DNA from: Acidobacteriota bacterium
Lineage (GTDB): Bacteria > Acidobacteriota > Thermoanaerobaculia > Multivoradales > Multivoraceae
DNA length: 40,311 nucleotides
Direction of reading: 5' to 3'
Assembly (NCBI GenBank): GCA_026707325.1
Contig: JAPOXA010000151.1
Span: forward strand, 1 to 40,311
Shown: positions 26,091 to 33,994 of the stretch, piece by piece
Position numbering within the stretch: the stretch's first letter is position 1
Layout: each line of letters starts with the position of its first letter
Notes under the pieces: model-generated
What the model was told of the DNA's origin: nothing
What the model saw: the letters and a program-made list of their open reading frames with translations, nothing else
The model's database searches: none
Made by a program: the position numbers and the translations under genes

Positions 26091-27188
26091 TCAGGGTGGC
26101 TTCCCGACCGGCAACATCAACTGCTGCCGAGCGGTCTCTATGCGGCTCGGCGCTTCCGTCGCCGAGACTTGGGCTTCTCGGCCGCCGGTTGTCGCGGCCT
26201 TGACGCCACGTTGTTCGAGAACCTCCGCAAGTTCGTCAGGGTTCTTCGGATTCAGCCACGGGATGGCGCCAAGAGTCTCCAACGCGGCGAGTCCTTCCGA
26301 AGCGCCCAGGGTCGATCTCACGTAGACAGGACAGGCGGTACTCCGCTTCGAGTCGCCCAGATGCGCGACGGCACCGGCGCGGGTGCCGCCACCGTCCGTC
26401 AGGGCGTCGACGACGAGCGCCGCGTCGGCGAGACCGTAAACCGAGTGGTTCCTCTCCATAGCGTGACCGGGCAGGAACCGTGCCGCCGGGTCGTACGCCG
26501 AAACCAGGATCAGTCTCCCGTCAAGCAGGGCATCCCGATTGTCCCGGTGCGTCGCAGCCCGAGCGAGGTCGCTTGCCAGCACCCCACTCGCACGGCCACC
26601 GGCGGCGAGCGCTCCGCTCATGGCCGCACGGTCGACGCCCCGCGCGCCGCCGGAGACGACGGTACGACCGGCTTCGGCCGCCAGTTCGCCGACGTCGCGC
26701 GCGTACGCGAGCAGGTCCTTGGCAGCCGCCCGCGGGCCGACCACCGCAAGACCGCCGCAGTCGAGGAACGACCGCTCACCGCAACCATAGAGAACGGCCG
26801 GCGCGCCGCTGCCGAGGCGCCGTTTCAGCCGGCTGGGGTATCCGTCATCGGCTCGACTCAGGACCCAGATCGCCCGGGCCTGCCAGTTCTCCACTGCCAG
26901 GCTCAACTGCATTCCCCGTCCGAGTAAGGCCTCGATCCTCCCTGGGTCCAGGCTCTCAACCGCCGGATCGGCCGCGCCCAGACACTCGGACAGCACCGAC
27001 CCCGCGTCTGCGCCCAGCAGGTCGGCCGGCGCCCGTTCGATCTCCCGCAGCCGCTTCGCCAACAGGTTGTACTCGCGGTTCAGCGAGAGGGGCTTCACCG
27101 ACCGGTCGCCAGGAGCGCGGCGGCCCACGATCAGCGGCGCCGTCAGCAGCAGGATGGCCTTCGTGTTCGCTGATAACGACTCGCTCAT
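26091..27188 (-). CDS. DprA/Smf-like Rossmann-fold protein (ShosA-like)
   Basis: A 365-residue member of the DprA (DNA processing A) family. The Rossmann-fold signatures are present: LAVVGPRAAAKD at about 147-158, VVSGGARGVDRAA at 177-189, and ERNHSVYGLADAALVVDA at 245-262 with GGGTRAG after it. The N-terminal ~110 residues are helical. The usual ArGiD-AH motif is altered to ARGVD-AM. DprA normally loads RecA on single-stranded DNA during transformation; divergent copies in defence loci act otherwise, notably ShosA, the DprA-like antitoxin of the ShosTA pair. The ATG at 27188 is preferred (GAGGGAG upstream, eight bases after the helicase stop); a GTG at 27257 would overlap that gene. A direct functional link to the fused phosphoribosyltransferase is likely but inferred. 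Confidence 0.85.
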   Translation of the reverse strand: MSESLSANTKAILLLTAPLIVGRRAPGDRSVKPLSLNREYNLLAKRLREIERAPADLLGADAGSVLSECLGAADPAVESLDPGRIEALLGRGMQLSLAVENWQARAIWVLSRADDGYPSRLKRRLGSGAPAVLYGCGERSFLDCGGLAVVGPRAAAKDLLAYARDVGELAAEAGRTVVSGGARGVDRAAMSGALAAGGRASGVLASDLARAATHRDNRDALLDGRLILVSAYDPAARFLPGHAMERNHSVYGLADAALVVDALTDGGGTRAGAVAHLGDSKRSTACPVYVRSTLGASEGLAALETLGAIPWLNPKNPDELAEVLEQRGVKAATTGGREAQVSATEAPSRIETARQQLMLPVGKPP

Positions 27189-27196
27189 CCGCTCCC

Positions 27197-29314
27197 TCAA
27201 CCCTGCGCCAGCGCCAGCGGCCAGACCTCTCCGCTGCCGCGCTTCCTCAGCAGCCACGCGGCGACGGTGAACGTCCAGCCGGAATCAACGATGTCGTCCA
27301 CAAGGAGCACCGGCGCCGGCGAAGGCGGTGCTTCCACGGCAAACGAACCCCAGACATTCGCCGCCTGCTGGGCCGAGTTCTCCATGGTCTTCTGTTCGGG
27401 CCGGTTCTCCGTCTTCAGCAGAACCGGCTTGAAGGGCAGCTCCAGTGCGGAGGCAAGCCGGGTCGCGAAGTCCGGCACGAGGTCCGGATGACGGAGCGAC
27501 GGCACGCACGTGACCCACTCCGGTTCGGGCGCCCGGGGCCAGTTGCGCACCATTGTCGCGCAGGCCTCAACGAGCTCATCAGCAAACCGCCCCGACTCGT
27601 ACTTTCCGCTTCTAACCAGCCGTCCCCACCCCGCGTCGTTCCAGTGGCAGAGCGCACGGCCAACTTCCGCCCTGTGCTCGGGCCGAATGAGCTTCCTGGG
27701 TCCTTTCTTGCGGGGTTCGATCACGGAGAACGCCCCCTTGAGGAACCTCACGGCCTCGCGTACCGTGTCTTGGCCGGGATCCGTTGGAAGCGGCGCGGCG
27801 GGGGCGGTCGCCTCGCCGACCTCGTTGGGGTCTCCGTCCAGGGCGCGGATCAGGAAGGCCATGTGGCCCGGCTCCAGGTCGAGGTACTTCTGGAGTTGCA
27901 CCTGTTCCCGGCGACGGAGGGCGGTCAGTCGATCCACCCGCTCCCAGAACTCCTCGCCGAGTTCCGCGGCCGTCAGTTGCCAACGGCGTCCTTCCTTGAC
28001 GATCGGCGCCGGCGACTCCAGCGACAGGATCTTCAACGCCTGATCCAGACGGCCGACTCGAATGTTGACCTGGCGCAAGAGGTCGGACCTCGACAACCCT
28101 TCCGACGCCTGCTCCAGCGCGGAGAGGATCTTTCGTGCCTGATCGCGGCTCGGAAACGCCGTGTCAATGAAGTGGTTCGTGATGTCCAGATCTTCCTGGC
28201 CGCCGAGCAGAACGCCCCAAGCCGACCGAAGCGCGCGCCCGGCCCGCCCAACCTGCTGATAGTAGGCGATGACGGACCCAGGGGCCTGATAGTGGATGAC
28301 GAAACCGAGATCCGGCTTGTCGAAGCCCATGCCCAAGGCCGAAGTGGCGACCAGCGCCTTCACGTGGTTGTCGAGCAGCGCCTGTTCCAAGGCCGGCCGC
28401 TCCGGACCGGTGCGGCCCGTGTAGGCCTGGGCCTCGATCTTCCTGGTGCGAAGCCAGTCCGCAACCACCTCAGCGTCGCGGATCGTCAATGTGTAGACGA
28501 TGCCGCTTCCCGGCATCCGCGGAACCTGCTCCGCCAACCACGCGAGCCGTTCAGCCTGGCTGCGCAGTCGGATCGTCTGCAGATTCAGCGATGGTCGATG
28601 CAGACCGCCCCGACGGACCGCGAGATCCGGTCCGAGCACCGCGTCCAGGTCTCCGACGACGCGGTCGTTGGCCGTCGCCGTCGTCGCCAGCAGGCGCAGA
28701 TTGGGCGGCAGCTCGCGCAGGATCCTGCCGACCCGCCGGTAGTCCGGCCGAAAGTCGTGCCCCCAGTCGGAGATGCAGTGAGCCTCGTCGACGACGAGCA
28801 GGGAGATAAGCGACGCCACCGTGGCCAGAACACGTGAGACGAAGCGCTCGTTCCCGAGCCGCTCCGGCGAGATGAGAAGGATATCGACCTCGTCGCGCTG
28901 CACTGCCGCCTCGACCCGTTCCCAGACTTCCCTGTTGTCGGAGTTGATCGTCGCCGCCCGGACGCCCATCCGCTCGGCCGCTGCGATCTGATTCCTCATC
29001 AGCGCGAGCAGCGGCGACACCAGCAAGGTCGGCCCCATGCCCGCCTCGCGCAGCAACTTCGTCGCAATGAAGTAGACGGAGCTCTTGCCCCAGCCGGTCC
29101 GCTGAACGACCAGCAGCCGGCCGCGGCCCTCGACGATGTGCCGGATCGCTTCCTCCTGGCCGCTCCGGAACGCTGCCTCCGGCAGCGCTGCGCCGCGCCG
29201 GAGCAGGTCCAGCGCCCGCCCACCGTCGTAGTTCAAGACGTGCCAGTCCAGGCCAGCCGCGTCACGCCAACAACGCCTTGAACACGCCGTCCGCCGGATC
29301 GCTGTAGTACTCAA
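27197..29314 (-). CDS. RecQ-like DEAH helicase fused to a ComF-like phosphoribosyltransferase domain
   Basis: The 705-residue protein has two parts. Residues ~45-365 form an SF2 RecQ-type helicase: FRSGQEEAI Q-motif region, Walker A RTGWGKS (72-78), DEAHCISDWGHDFRP (176-190), TTATAN, ALGMGFDKPDLGFVIHY and motif VI QQVGRAGR. The Cys4 zinc cluster of true RecQ is missing; a winged-helix-like stretch follows (~405-447). Residues ~595-705 resemble a ComF-type phosphoribosyltransferase: VTCVPSLRHPDLVPDFATRL, then the PRPP loop VLLVDDIVDSGWT (669-681). The start is uncertain. TTG 29314 has AAGG upstream but overlaps brxL by 53 bases; TTG 29236 would also fit. Its place next to a DprA homologue makes it a helicase-linked version of a ShosT-like protein. 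Confidence 0.88.
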   Translation of the reverse strand: MSTTAIRRTACSRRCWRDAAGLDWHVLNYDGGRALDLLRRGAALPEAAFRSGQEEAIRHIVEGRGRLLVVQRTGWGKSSVYFIATKLLREAGMGPTLLVSPLLALMRNQIAAAERMGVRAATINSDNREVWERVEAAVQRDEVDILLISPERLGNERFVSRVLATVASLISLLVVDEAHCISDWGHDFRPDYRRVGRILRELPPNLRLLATTATANDRVVGDLDAVLGPDLAVRRGGLHRPSLNLQTIRLRSQAERLAWLAEQVPRMPGSGIVYTLTIRDAEVVADWLRTRKIEAQAYTGRTGPERPALEQALLDNHVKALVATSALGMGFDKPDLGFVIHYQAPGSVIAYYQQVGRAGRALRSAWGVLLGGQEDLDITNHFIDTAFPSRDQARKILSALEQASEGLSRSDLLRQVNIRVGRLDQALKILSLESPAPIVKEGRRWQLTAAELGEEFWERVDRLTALRRREQVQLQKYLDLEPGHMAFLIRALDGDPNEVGEATAPAAPLPTDPGQDTVREAVRFLKGAFSVIEPRKKGPRKLIRPEHRAEVGRALCHWNDAGWGRLVRSGKYESGRFADELVEACATMVRNWPRAPEPEWVTCVPSLRHPDLVPDFATRLASALELPFKPVLLKTENRPEQKTMENSAQQAANVWGSFAVEAPPSPAPVLLVDDIVDSGWTFTVAAWLLRKRGSGEVWPLALAQG

Positions 29315-31325
29315 TGTTGACCTTGGTCCACAGCTCGTCCGGCAGTTCGTTCAACGCTTTCCTTGCGCTGACCGGCATGAGCAGGGTCGCGGCACGCTTG
29401 TCGACGGCCAACTCCGCGATCGAGACGGGGTGCGTCAGCATGTCCAGGCTGCCGCCGAGGTTCAGCGGGCCGACGACAATCGCGCCGCCGCGGGTTCCGC
29501 GGTCCAGAAGCGCTCCGACCAAGGCGGCGAGCACCGGCATGCCGAGGCCGAGGCCCGACTTGTCGGCGTCGAAGGATCGCAGTTGAATCGAGTACTCGAA
29601 GCCGCGCGGGTCCCGTTGGCCGACCAGTTCCTTCGCCGCCCGGTAGAGGTTCTGCTCACCGACCTTGACGCTCTCGCGAAAGGCCGGGGGCACGGGGTAG
29701 TTCAGGATCTTCGCTCCGCTGCCCGGCCCCAAGGCGACTTCGATCCGGTACAGCCCGGCGCCAGTCTCACCGGCGCCGGGACCGATCGCCCAGACCTGCC
29801 CGGGCGGCAGCGGGTCGCTGTCGATCGCCTCGTCGCTGTGGAGTTCCGGCGTGGCAACGAACTGCTCCACCCCATCCACACCCAGCGTGAAGGAGAAGTG
29901 GGTGTTGCCGAACTCGCTCCTGAGACAGCGCTTCTGCTGCTCCTTCACGCGCCGGCGCGACTCCAGGGCGAGCCGCACGATCCACTCCATGTCGTCGTCT
30001 TCGACGGGCATCTCGGGGTCGGGGTGCAGGAGCTTCAGGAGGCCGGAACAGGTCTTGTTCACGGCCTCGATGTCCCGGCCGCTGAGCGCGCCGCCCCAGA
30101 AGACCCGGTTCTGCAAAGCCGTCAACCGGCTCGACTGCCGCGACTGGTTCCAGCACTCGCTCAGGAAGTCGGTGACCAAGCCGAAGTGGTCCGTCAGGTG
30201 ATCGTCGGGACTCAGCTTCGGGAAGTCCCAGCCCGGCGCGTAGCCGTGAATCCGGTCGTGAAACGCGGTGTCGTCCCTCATCTCCTTCGGCAGGGGCGAA
30301 AGCAGGTGGCCGATCCGCTGCTGCTGCTCGACGTCGACATCGAAGTTGCCCACCATGACGATGCCGCCGTCGGCACGAATGCTCTCCTTGCCCCGGCTGA
30401 ACTCGCCGGAGGCCATGTAGCCCTTCATGATGTTCACGCCGTCCTTCTGATCGAACGACACGCCGGAGACCTCGTCGAAGCAGACCACGTCGTACTGGCA
30501 GACGAGCCCGCGCTGGCCGTTCGCCATGTTGACGAACATCTTGGCGACGGTCGCCTTGCCGCCCGAGAGCAGGTGGGAGTAGGGAGAGATCTGCTGGTAG
30601 ATATGACTCTTCCCCGTGCCCCGCGGGCCGAGTTCCACGAGATCGTAGTTCCGCTCGACGAAAGGGACCATCCGAAGAAGCGCGACACGCTTCGCTCGTT
30701 CGTCCAGCGCCGCCGGTTCGAGTCCGACGGAGCGGATCAGGAAGTCGCGCCATTCGTCAGTCGTGAAGCTCCGGCGGCCTCGGGCGAACGCCTCGAGAAC
30801 TCGCGCATCGGCCATCTGAATCGGGCGCAGGGACTCGATCCGGAACGGGTTCCCGCGTCCGTCTGCCGCGACAACCGCGTCGTACTCCAGCGTGGCCTCA
30901 GCGTAGAAGCCGTCCGTCAGCATCCGCTGGTTCTCCTTGACGATGGAGTCCGCGACATCCACATCGCGCAGTCCCAGACTCGGCAGTTCGGCCACGTAGC
31001 GGTCGTTCTTCGCGTCCAGGCGGGCGCGGACGATGTCGATCAACTTGACCGAACCGTCCTCCCGAGCGCGCGACTTGAAGACCTCCTGCTCGCTCGGCCG
31101 CACCGTTCGCCCTTCGAGCTGCTGCTGCACGACGACGAGGCCTTCCTCGATCTCCTCCGCGTCAACGCTCGCGCAGTAGCGCCCGAGCAGGAACTCCACG
31201 ACGTACGTCGGCACCGGATACTGCCGCGCGTAGCGACGCACCAGGTCCTTGCGCACCAAGTAGCCGGGGAATGCCTCCGCGGCGAGTTCGTCGAGGCGGT
31301 CCATCTCGAGATTCAGCGAGTTCAC
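29262..31325 (-). CDS. brxL: BREX system Lon-like ATPase BrxL
   Basis: A 687-residue AAA+ protein recognisable as BrxL. It has a long N-terminal domain, Walker A ELGPRGTGKSH (about 231-241), Walker B VVCFDEVSG (about 280-288), and a C-terminal Lon-like domain (about 520-687) ending in the family's PVSARKALNELPDELW and SDPADGVFKAL. BrxL is a phage-restriction factor in BREX types 1 and 4; it forms DNA-binding rings. By eye the position of the Lon catalytic Ser appears to hold Leu (GLGLGMP), so proteolysis is doubtful. The start is a GTG at 31325 overlapping the PglZ stop (GTGA); an ATG eight codons in is an alternative. It lies directly downstream of pglZ, as in canonical loci. Confidence 0.93.
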   Translation of the reverse strand: MNSLNLEMDRLDELAAEAFPGYLVRKDLVRRYARQYPVPTYVVEFLLGRYCASVDAEEIEEGLVVVQQQLEGRTVRPSEQEVFKSRAREDGSVKLIDIVRARLDAKNDRYVAELPSLGLRDVDVADSIVKENQRMLTDGFYAEATLEYDAVVAADGRGNPFRIESLRPIQMADARVLEAFARGRRSFTTDEWRDFLIRSVGLEPAALDERAKRVALLRMVPFVERNYDLVELGPRGTGKSHIYQQISPYSHLLSGGKATVAKMFVNMANGQRGLVCQYDVVCFDEVSGVSFDQKDGVNIMKGYMASGEFSRGKESIRADGGIVMVGNFDVDVEQQQRIGHLLSPLPKEMRDDTAFHDRIHGYAPGWDFPKLSPDDHLTDHFGLVTDFLSECWNQSRQSSRLTALQNRVFWGGALSGRDIEAVNKTCSGLLKLLHPDPEMPVEDDDMEWIVRLALESRRRVKEQQKRCLRSEFGNTHFSFTLGVDGVEQFVATPELHSDEAIDSDPLPPGQVWAIGPGAGETGAGLYRIEVALGPGSGAKILNYPVPPAFRESVKVGEQNLYRAAKELVGQRDPRGFEYSIQLRSFDADKSGLGLGMPVLAALVGALLDRGTRGGAIVVGPLNLGGSLDMLTHPVSIAELAVDKRAATLLMPVSARKALNELPDELWTKVNIEYYSDPADGVFKALLA

Positions 31326-33685
31326 GAGTCCTCTCCCACAGCGGTTTCGCGGCGGTCGAGGATCCGACCCTCGTCATCGACCAAGACGAGAACGAGCCGC
31401 GATTGTTCGTGATCGTCATCGGCGAGCAGCAGGCTCGCCGAACCGTCAGCGTCGAGCGGCCTGACGGCGGTCGCGACCGACCGCCGCGGGTCGTTCTTGA
31501 GGCGAAGGTCCGCCGATACCCCTCCCGCCTCCGCAACCGCCACAACAAGACAGCGGAATCGGCGCCAGACGATCCTCCGTACCCGTGCCGCCGCTTCGCG
31601 CCGCAGGGCGGCCTGGACCGTGAGGTCGGGAACGAGGCACTCCTGGATGCTCAGGCCCCCGTGCGCATAGTCCTCCGACCGGCGAAACGCCCCGACCCCT
31701 CGCGCCGCCGCGAACGACTCGTTCGCATTCCAGTGCCACGGAGCGATCAGCGCATCGGGACGGGCGCCGCCCGCAACAACAGCGCAGCGCGCGCCCCGGC
31801 TAACGGTGAGATGCTGCGGCAGGTCGACCTTGGGCAGGCCGCCGGGCATCAGCAGCCAGCCGTGATCGGCCACCACCCGCACGGCTTTCCAGCCGACATC
31901 CAGTAGCCGGGCGATGCGATCCCTCAGAGCCGTCAGTTCGTCCCGTAGCTTGCGAGCGAAGTCGGCCGCATCGAGCTCGTGCCCGAGCTTGTCGATGGCG
32001 CCCGCTTCCGCCCAGCCGCGCGCGGGACTGCCGAGCGGCGCGTCGAGCGTTCCGGCGACCAGCACCTGGTAGCCGCGCTCCTCCATCGCCGCCCGGAGCG
32101 CCTCGGCTTCGACTCGCCGTCCCGTCACCTCGAACCTCGGTGCGAAGTCGCCGCCGAGCTCCGCCCCGATGATGTCGGCCGCCACCGGCGTCGCCGCCGG
32201 CTTGCCCGTGGCGGTAAGCGTGGGCAGCGCCGCCCAGCGATGCCGCAAATCCGTGCTGAAGCCGCGCGCCTCGAGCAATCCGGCCAGCGCGCGAGCCAGT
32301 TCGTAGCGCAGACCGTCGACGAACAGCAGGCACATGTCCTCGCGGGCTTCGACCGGCGGCTGCCCGCCCCGCCCGGGCAGAGCCTCCCGCTCGACCGCAT
32401 CCTGGAAGGCCTGAGCGCCGTCTTCGAGCCAGGGCAGGAACAGGCGCCGGACGACCCCCGCTACGAGTTCCCGATCCGCGGCGCGAACGAGTGCCAGGGC
32501 ATCGCGAGCCGCGGCATCGGCCTCCCACCCGTGCTCGACGTAGCCCCCGGCGATGTCGCCGGGAGTGGCGCCGGCCAGAGTCGTCCGCGCTTCTGCGGCC
32601 AGACGCGCTAGCGGCGCCAGCGCATCCGCCAGCGGCGCACGGTCGAGGCGCGCCCAGACCCAGCCGCGGCGGACGCCGTGTTCCGCCTCCAGTCCATCGA
32701 CCCGCCGGCACGCCTCAGCGTGTTCGAGGCCACGAACCTCCGCCAGGGCAAGGCGGAGGCGGTCTTCCTCCGCGTCGTTCAGGTCGGGCCAGCGTTCCGG
32801 CTCGAAACGCAGCACACCCGACGGCCGGCTCCGCAACAGCACATCGACCACATGCGGGGAACTTGCGGGCGCCTCGAGGAACCGCTCCCATACCCGCGCC
32901 CATTCGCCCTCGCCGATACCCAGCCGTTCTCCGGCAGCGACGTCCGGGTCCATCTGCGGGTCGAAGTCGAGTTCCTCCCGGCAGCGGCTGCGGAAGGCGC
33001 TCCACCGCTCTGGACCGAGACGGGACCGCATCGCATCGCCTTTGCCAAGCCACTGAAGCACGTCGCGTAGCGGGTCGGGGCTCAGCACCCGGTAGAAGTA
33101 GTCCGCATCGAGACGCCTGCGTTCCAGCCGGTCTAGCGGCGCCACCGCAACCTCCGGCAGGGCCTGGAGCATGGCCCGCCTCGTGCCGGTGTCGGCCGCG
33201 ACGTCCAGGCCGAGGGCTTTCGGAGAACTCAGAAACGCCCGCACCGTCCACTCACGCCCGTTCGGGTGCGCCCAGACCGCGCCGCGGTAGAGCAACTCGA
33301 CCAGGGGCTTCAGGTGGTCCGGGCAGTCATCGCCGGCTCGAAGCTGCTGGCGCGAAACCCCGGGCAGATACAGGACGGGCGTTCGTCCGGCCGCCGGCGC
33401 GGAAGCCCCAGACTCGTCGTCCACGACTGCCCGCAGCCAGATCGCCGGGCCCATCCGCGCCGCTTGGTCGTAGCCGTCCAGAACCAGGAACTCGGGCAGC
33501 CGTTCCCGAAGCGCACCGACCAGACAACGCCACTCCCCGTCCGGGTCCGGCCAGAGCACCGCGGCTGGCCGTTCCTGACCATCCAGTGGGCCGCCCTTGT
33601 CACGGAGGGCGGCGATCAGGCGGCCGAGGACGGTTTCGGCCTGGTGTACGGCCTCGGAGGCGACTGATGCGGTGGGCATCGTCAA
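31322..33685 (-). CDS. pglZ: BREX system alkaline-phosphatase-like protein PglZ
   Basis: A 787-residue PglZ, the hallmark BREX protein of the alkaline-phosphatase superfamily, required for host modification and phage restriction. Metal and nucleophile motifs are all present: LLFVDGLRYELA (Asp457), LPTLTATGKPA (Thr489/491), VVADHGW (Asp607-His608) and YAHGGLSIQECLVP (His675). The N-terminal ~440 residues are helical and more variable. From length and motif spacing it looks closest to the type B group of BREX-1 PglZ, but this needs a profile search. TTG at 33685 is chosen because GGAGAG lies six bases upstream; ATG 33679 is in frame. It is followed by brxL with a four-base overlap. Confidence 0.93.
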   Translation of the reverse strand: MTMPTASVASEAVHQAETVLGRLIAALRDKGGPLDGQERPAAVLWPDPDGEWRCLVGALRERLPEFLVLDGYDQAARMGPAIWLRAVVDDESGASAPAAGRTPVLYLPGVSRQQLRAGDDCPDHLKPLVELLYRGAVWAHPNGREWTVRAFLSSPKALGLDVAADTGTRRAMLQALPEVAVAPLDRLERRRLDADYFYRVLSPDPLRDVLQWLGKGDAMRSRLGPERWSAFRSRCREELDFDPQMDPDVAAGERLGIGEGEWARVWERFLEAPASSPHVVDVLLRSRPSGVLRFEPERWPDLNDAEEDRLRLALAEVRGLEHAEACRRVDGLEAEHGVRRGWVWARLDRAPLADALAPLARLAAEARTTLAGATPGDIAGGYVEHGWEADAAARDALALVRAADRELVAGVVRRLFLPWLEDGAQAFQDAVEREALPGRGGQPPVEAREDMCLLFVDGLRYELARALAGLLEARGFSTDLRHRWAALPTLTATGKPAATPVAADIIGAELGGDFAPRFEVTGRRVEAEALRAAMEERGYQVLVAGTLDAPLGSPARGWAEAGAIDKLGHELDAADFARKLRDELTALRDRIARLLDVGWKAVRVVADHGWLLMPGGLPKVDLPQHLTVSRGARCAVVAGGARPDALIAPWHWNANESFAAARGVGAFRRSEDYAHGGLSIQECLVPDLTVQAALRREAAARVRRIVWRRFRCLVVAVAEAGGVSADLRLKNDPRRSVATAVRPLDADGSASLLLADDDHEQSRLVLVLVDDEGRILDRRETAVGEDS

Positions 33686-33700
33686 CGCTCTCTCCGGTTC

Positions 33701-33994
33701 TCAAACCCTGTCCAGGCCGAACATCACTCGCGTGAAGGGGCCTTCCGTCCCCGCTTCGCTGACGAGTTCCGGTTCGGCCCCGTTGAACTCCCGCCTCCGA
33801 CGGCGCATACCGAGGTCGCCGCCCTGAGCGACCATGAGGTGGCGAAGGGCATCGAGATCGAGAGCCTCCACACCCGCAGCGGGGACGAAACCCGGCCTGA
33901 GTCCGGTCGGAGTAACCGTGGCGCGAAGCAAAGCCCCGAAATCCTCCGGGGGTCCCAGCGCGGCGCCCCACCCGGAAACGCCGGCAGCGGTCAT
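33701..33994 (-). CDS. Unrecognised 97-residue protein between UvrD-like helicase and PglZ
   Basis: The likely start is an ATG at 33994 whose A is also the last base of the UvrD TGA (TGATG), with AAGGGGG seven bases upstream; this is a textbook reinitiation junction. An in-frame start at 34027 would overlap the helicase more. The product is small and begins TAAGVSGWGAALGPPEDFGALL. It has a basic patch GMRRRRREF near residue 70 and ends in an acidic and then hydrophobic tail (FTRVMFGLDRV). There is no transmembrane segment, Cys pair or known motif. The gap to pglZ is 15 bases. Because it is locked into the operon it may be an adaptor or a specificity subunit, like the small Brx proteins, but I cannot assign it. 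Confidence 0.6.
   Translation of the reverse strand: MTAAGVSGWGAALGPPEDFGALLRATVTPTGLRPGFVPAAGVEALDLDALRHLMVAQGGDLGMRRRRREFNGAEPELVSEAGTEGPFTRVMFGLDRV

Noticed and set aside
29430..31412. Plus-strand reading frame of about 660 codons opposite brxL
   Set aside because: BrxL on the other strand has complete Walker and Lon-like motifs; this frame has none.
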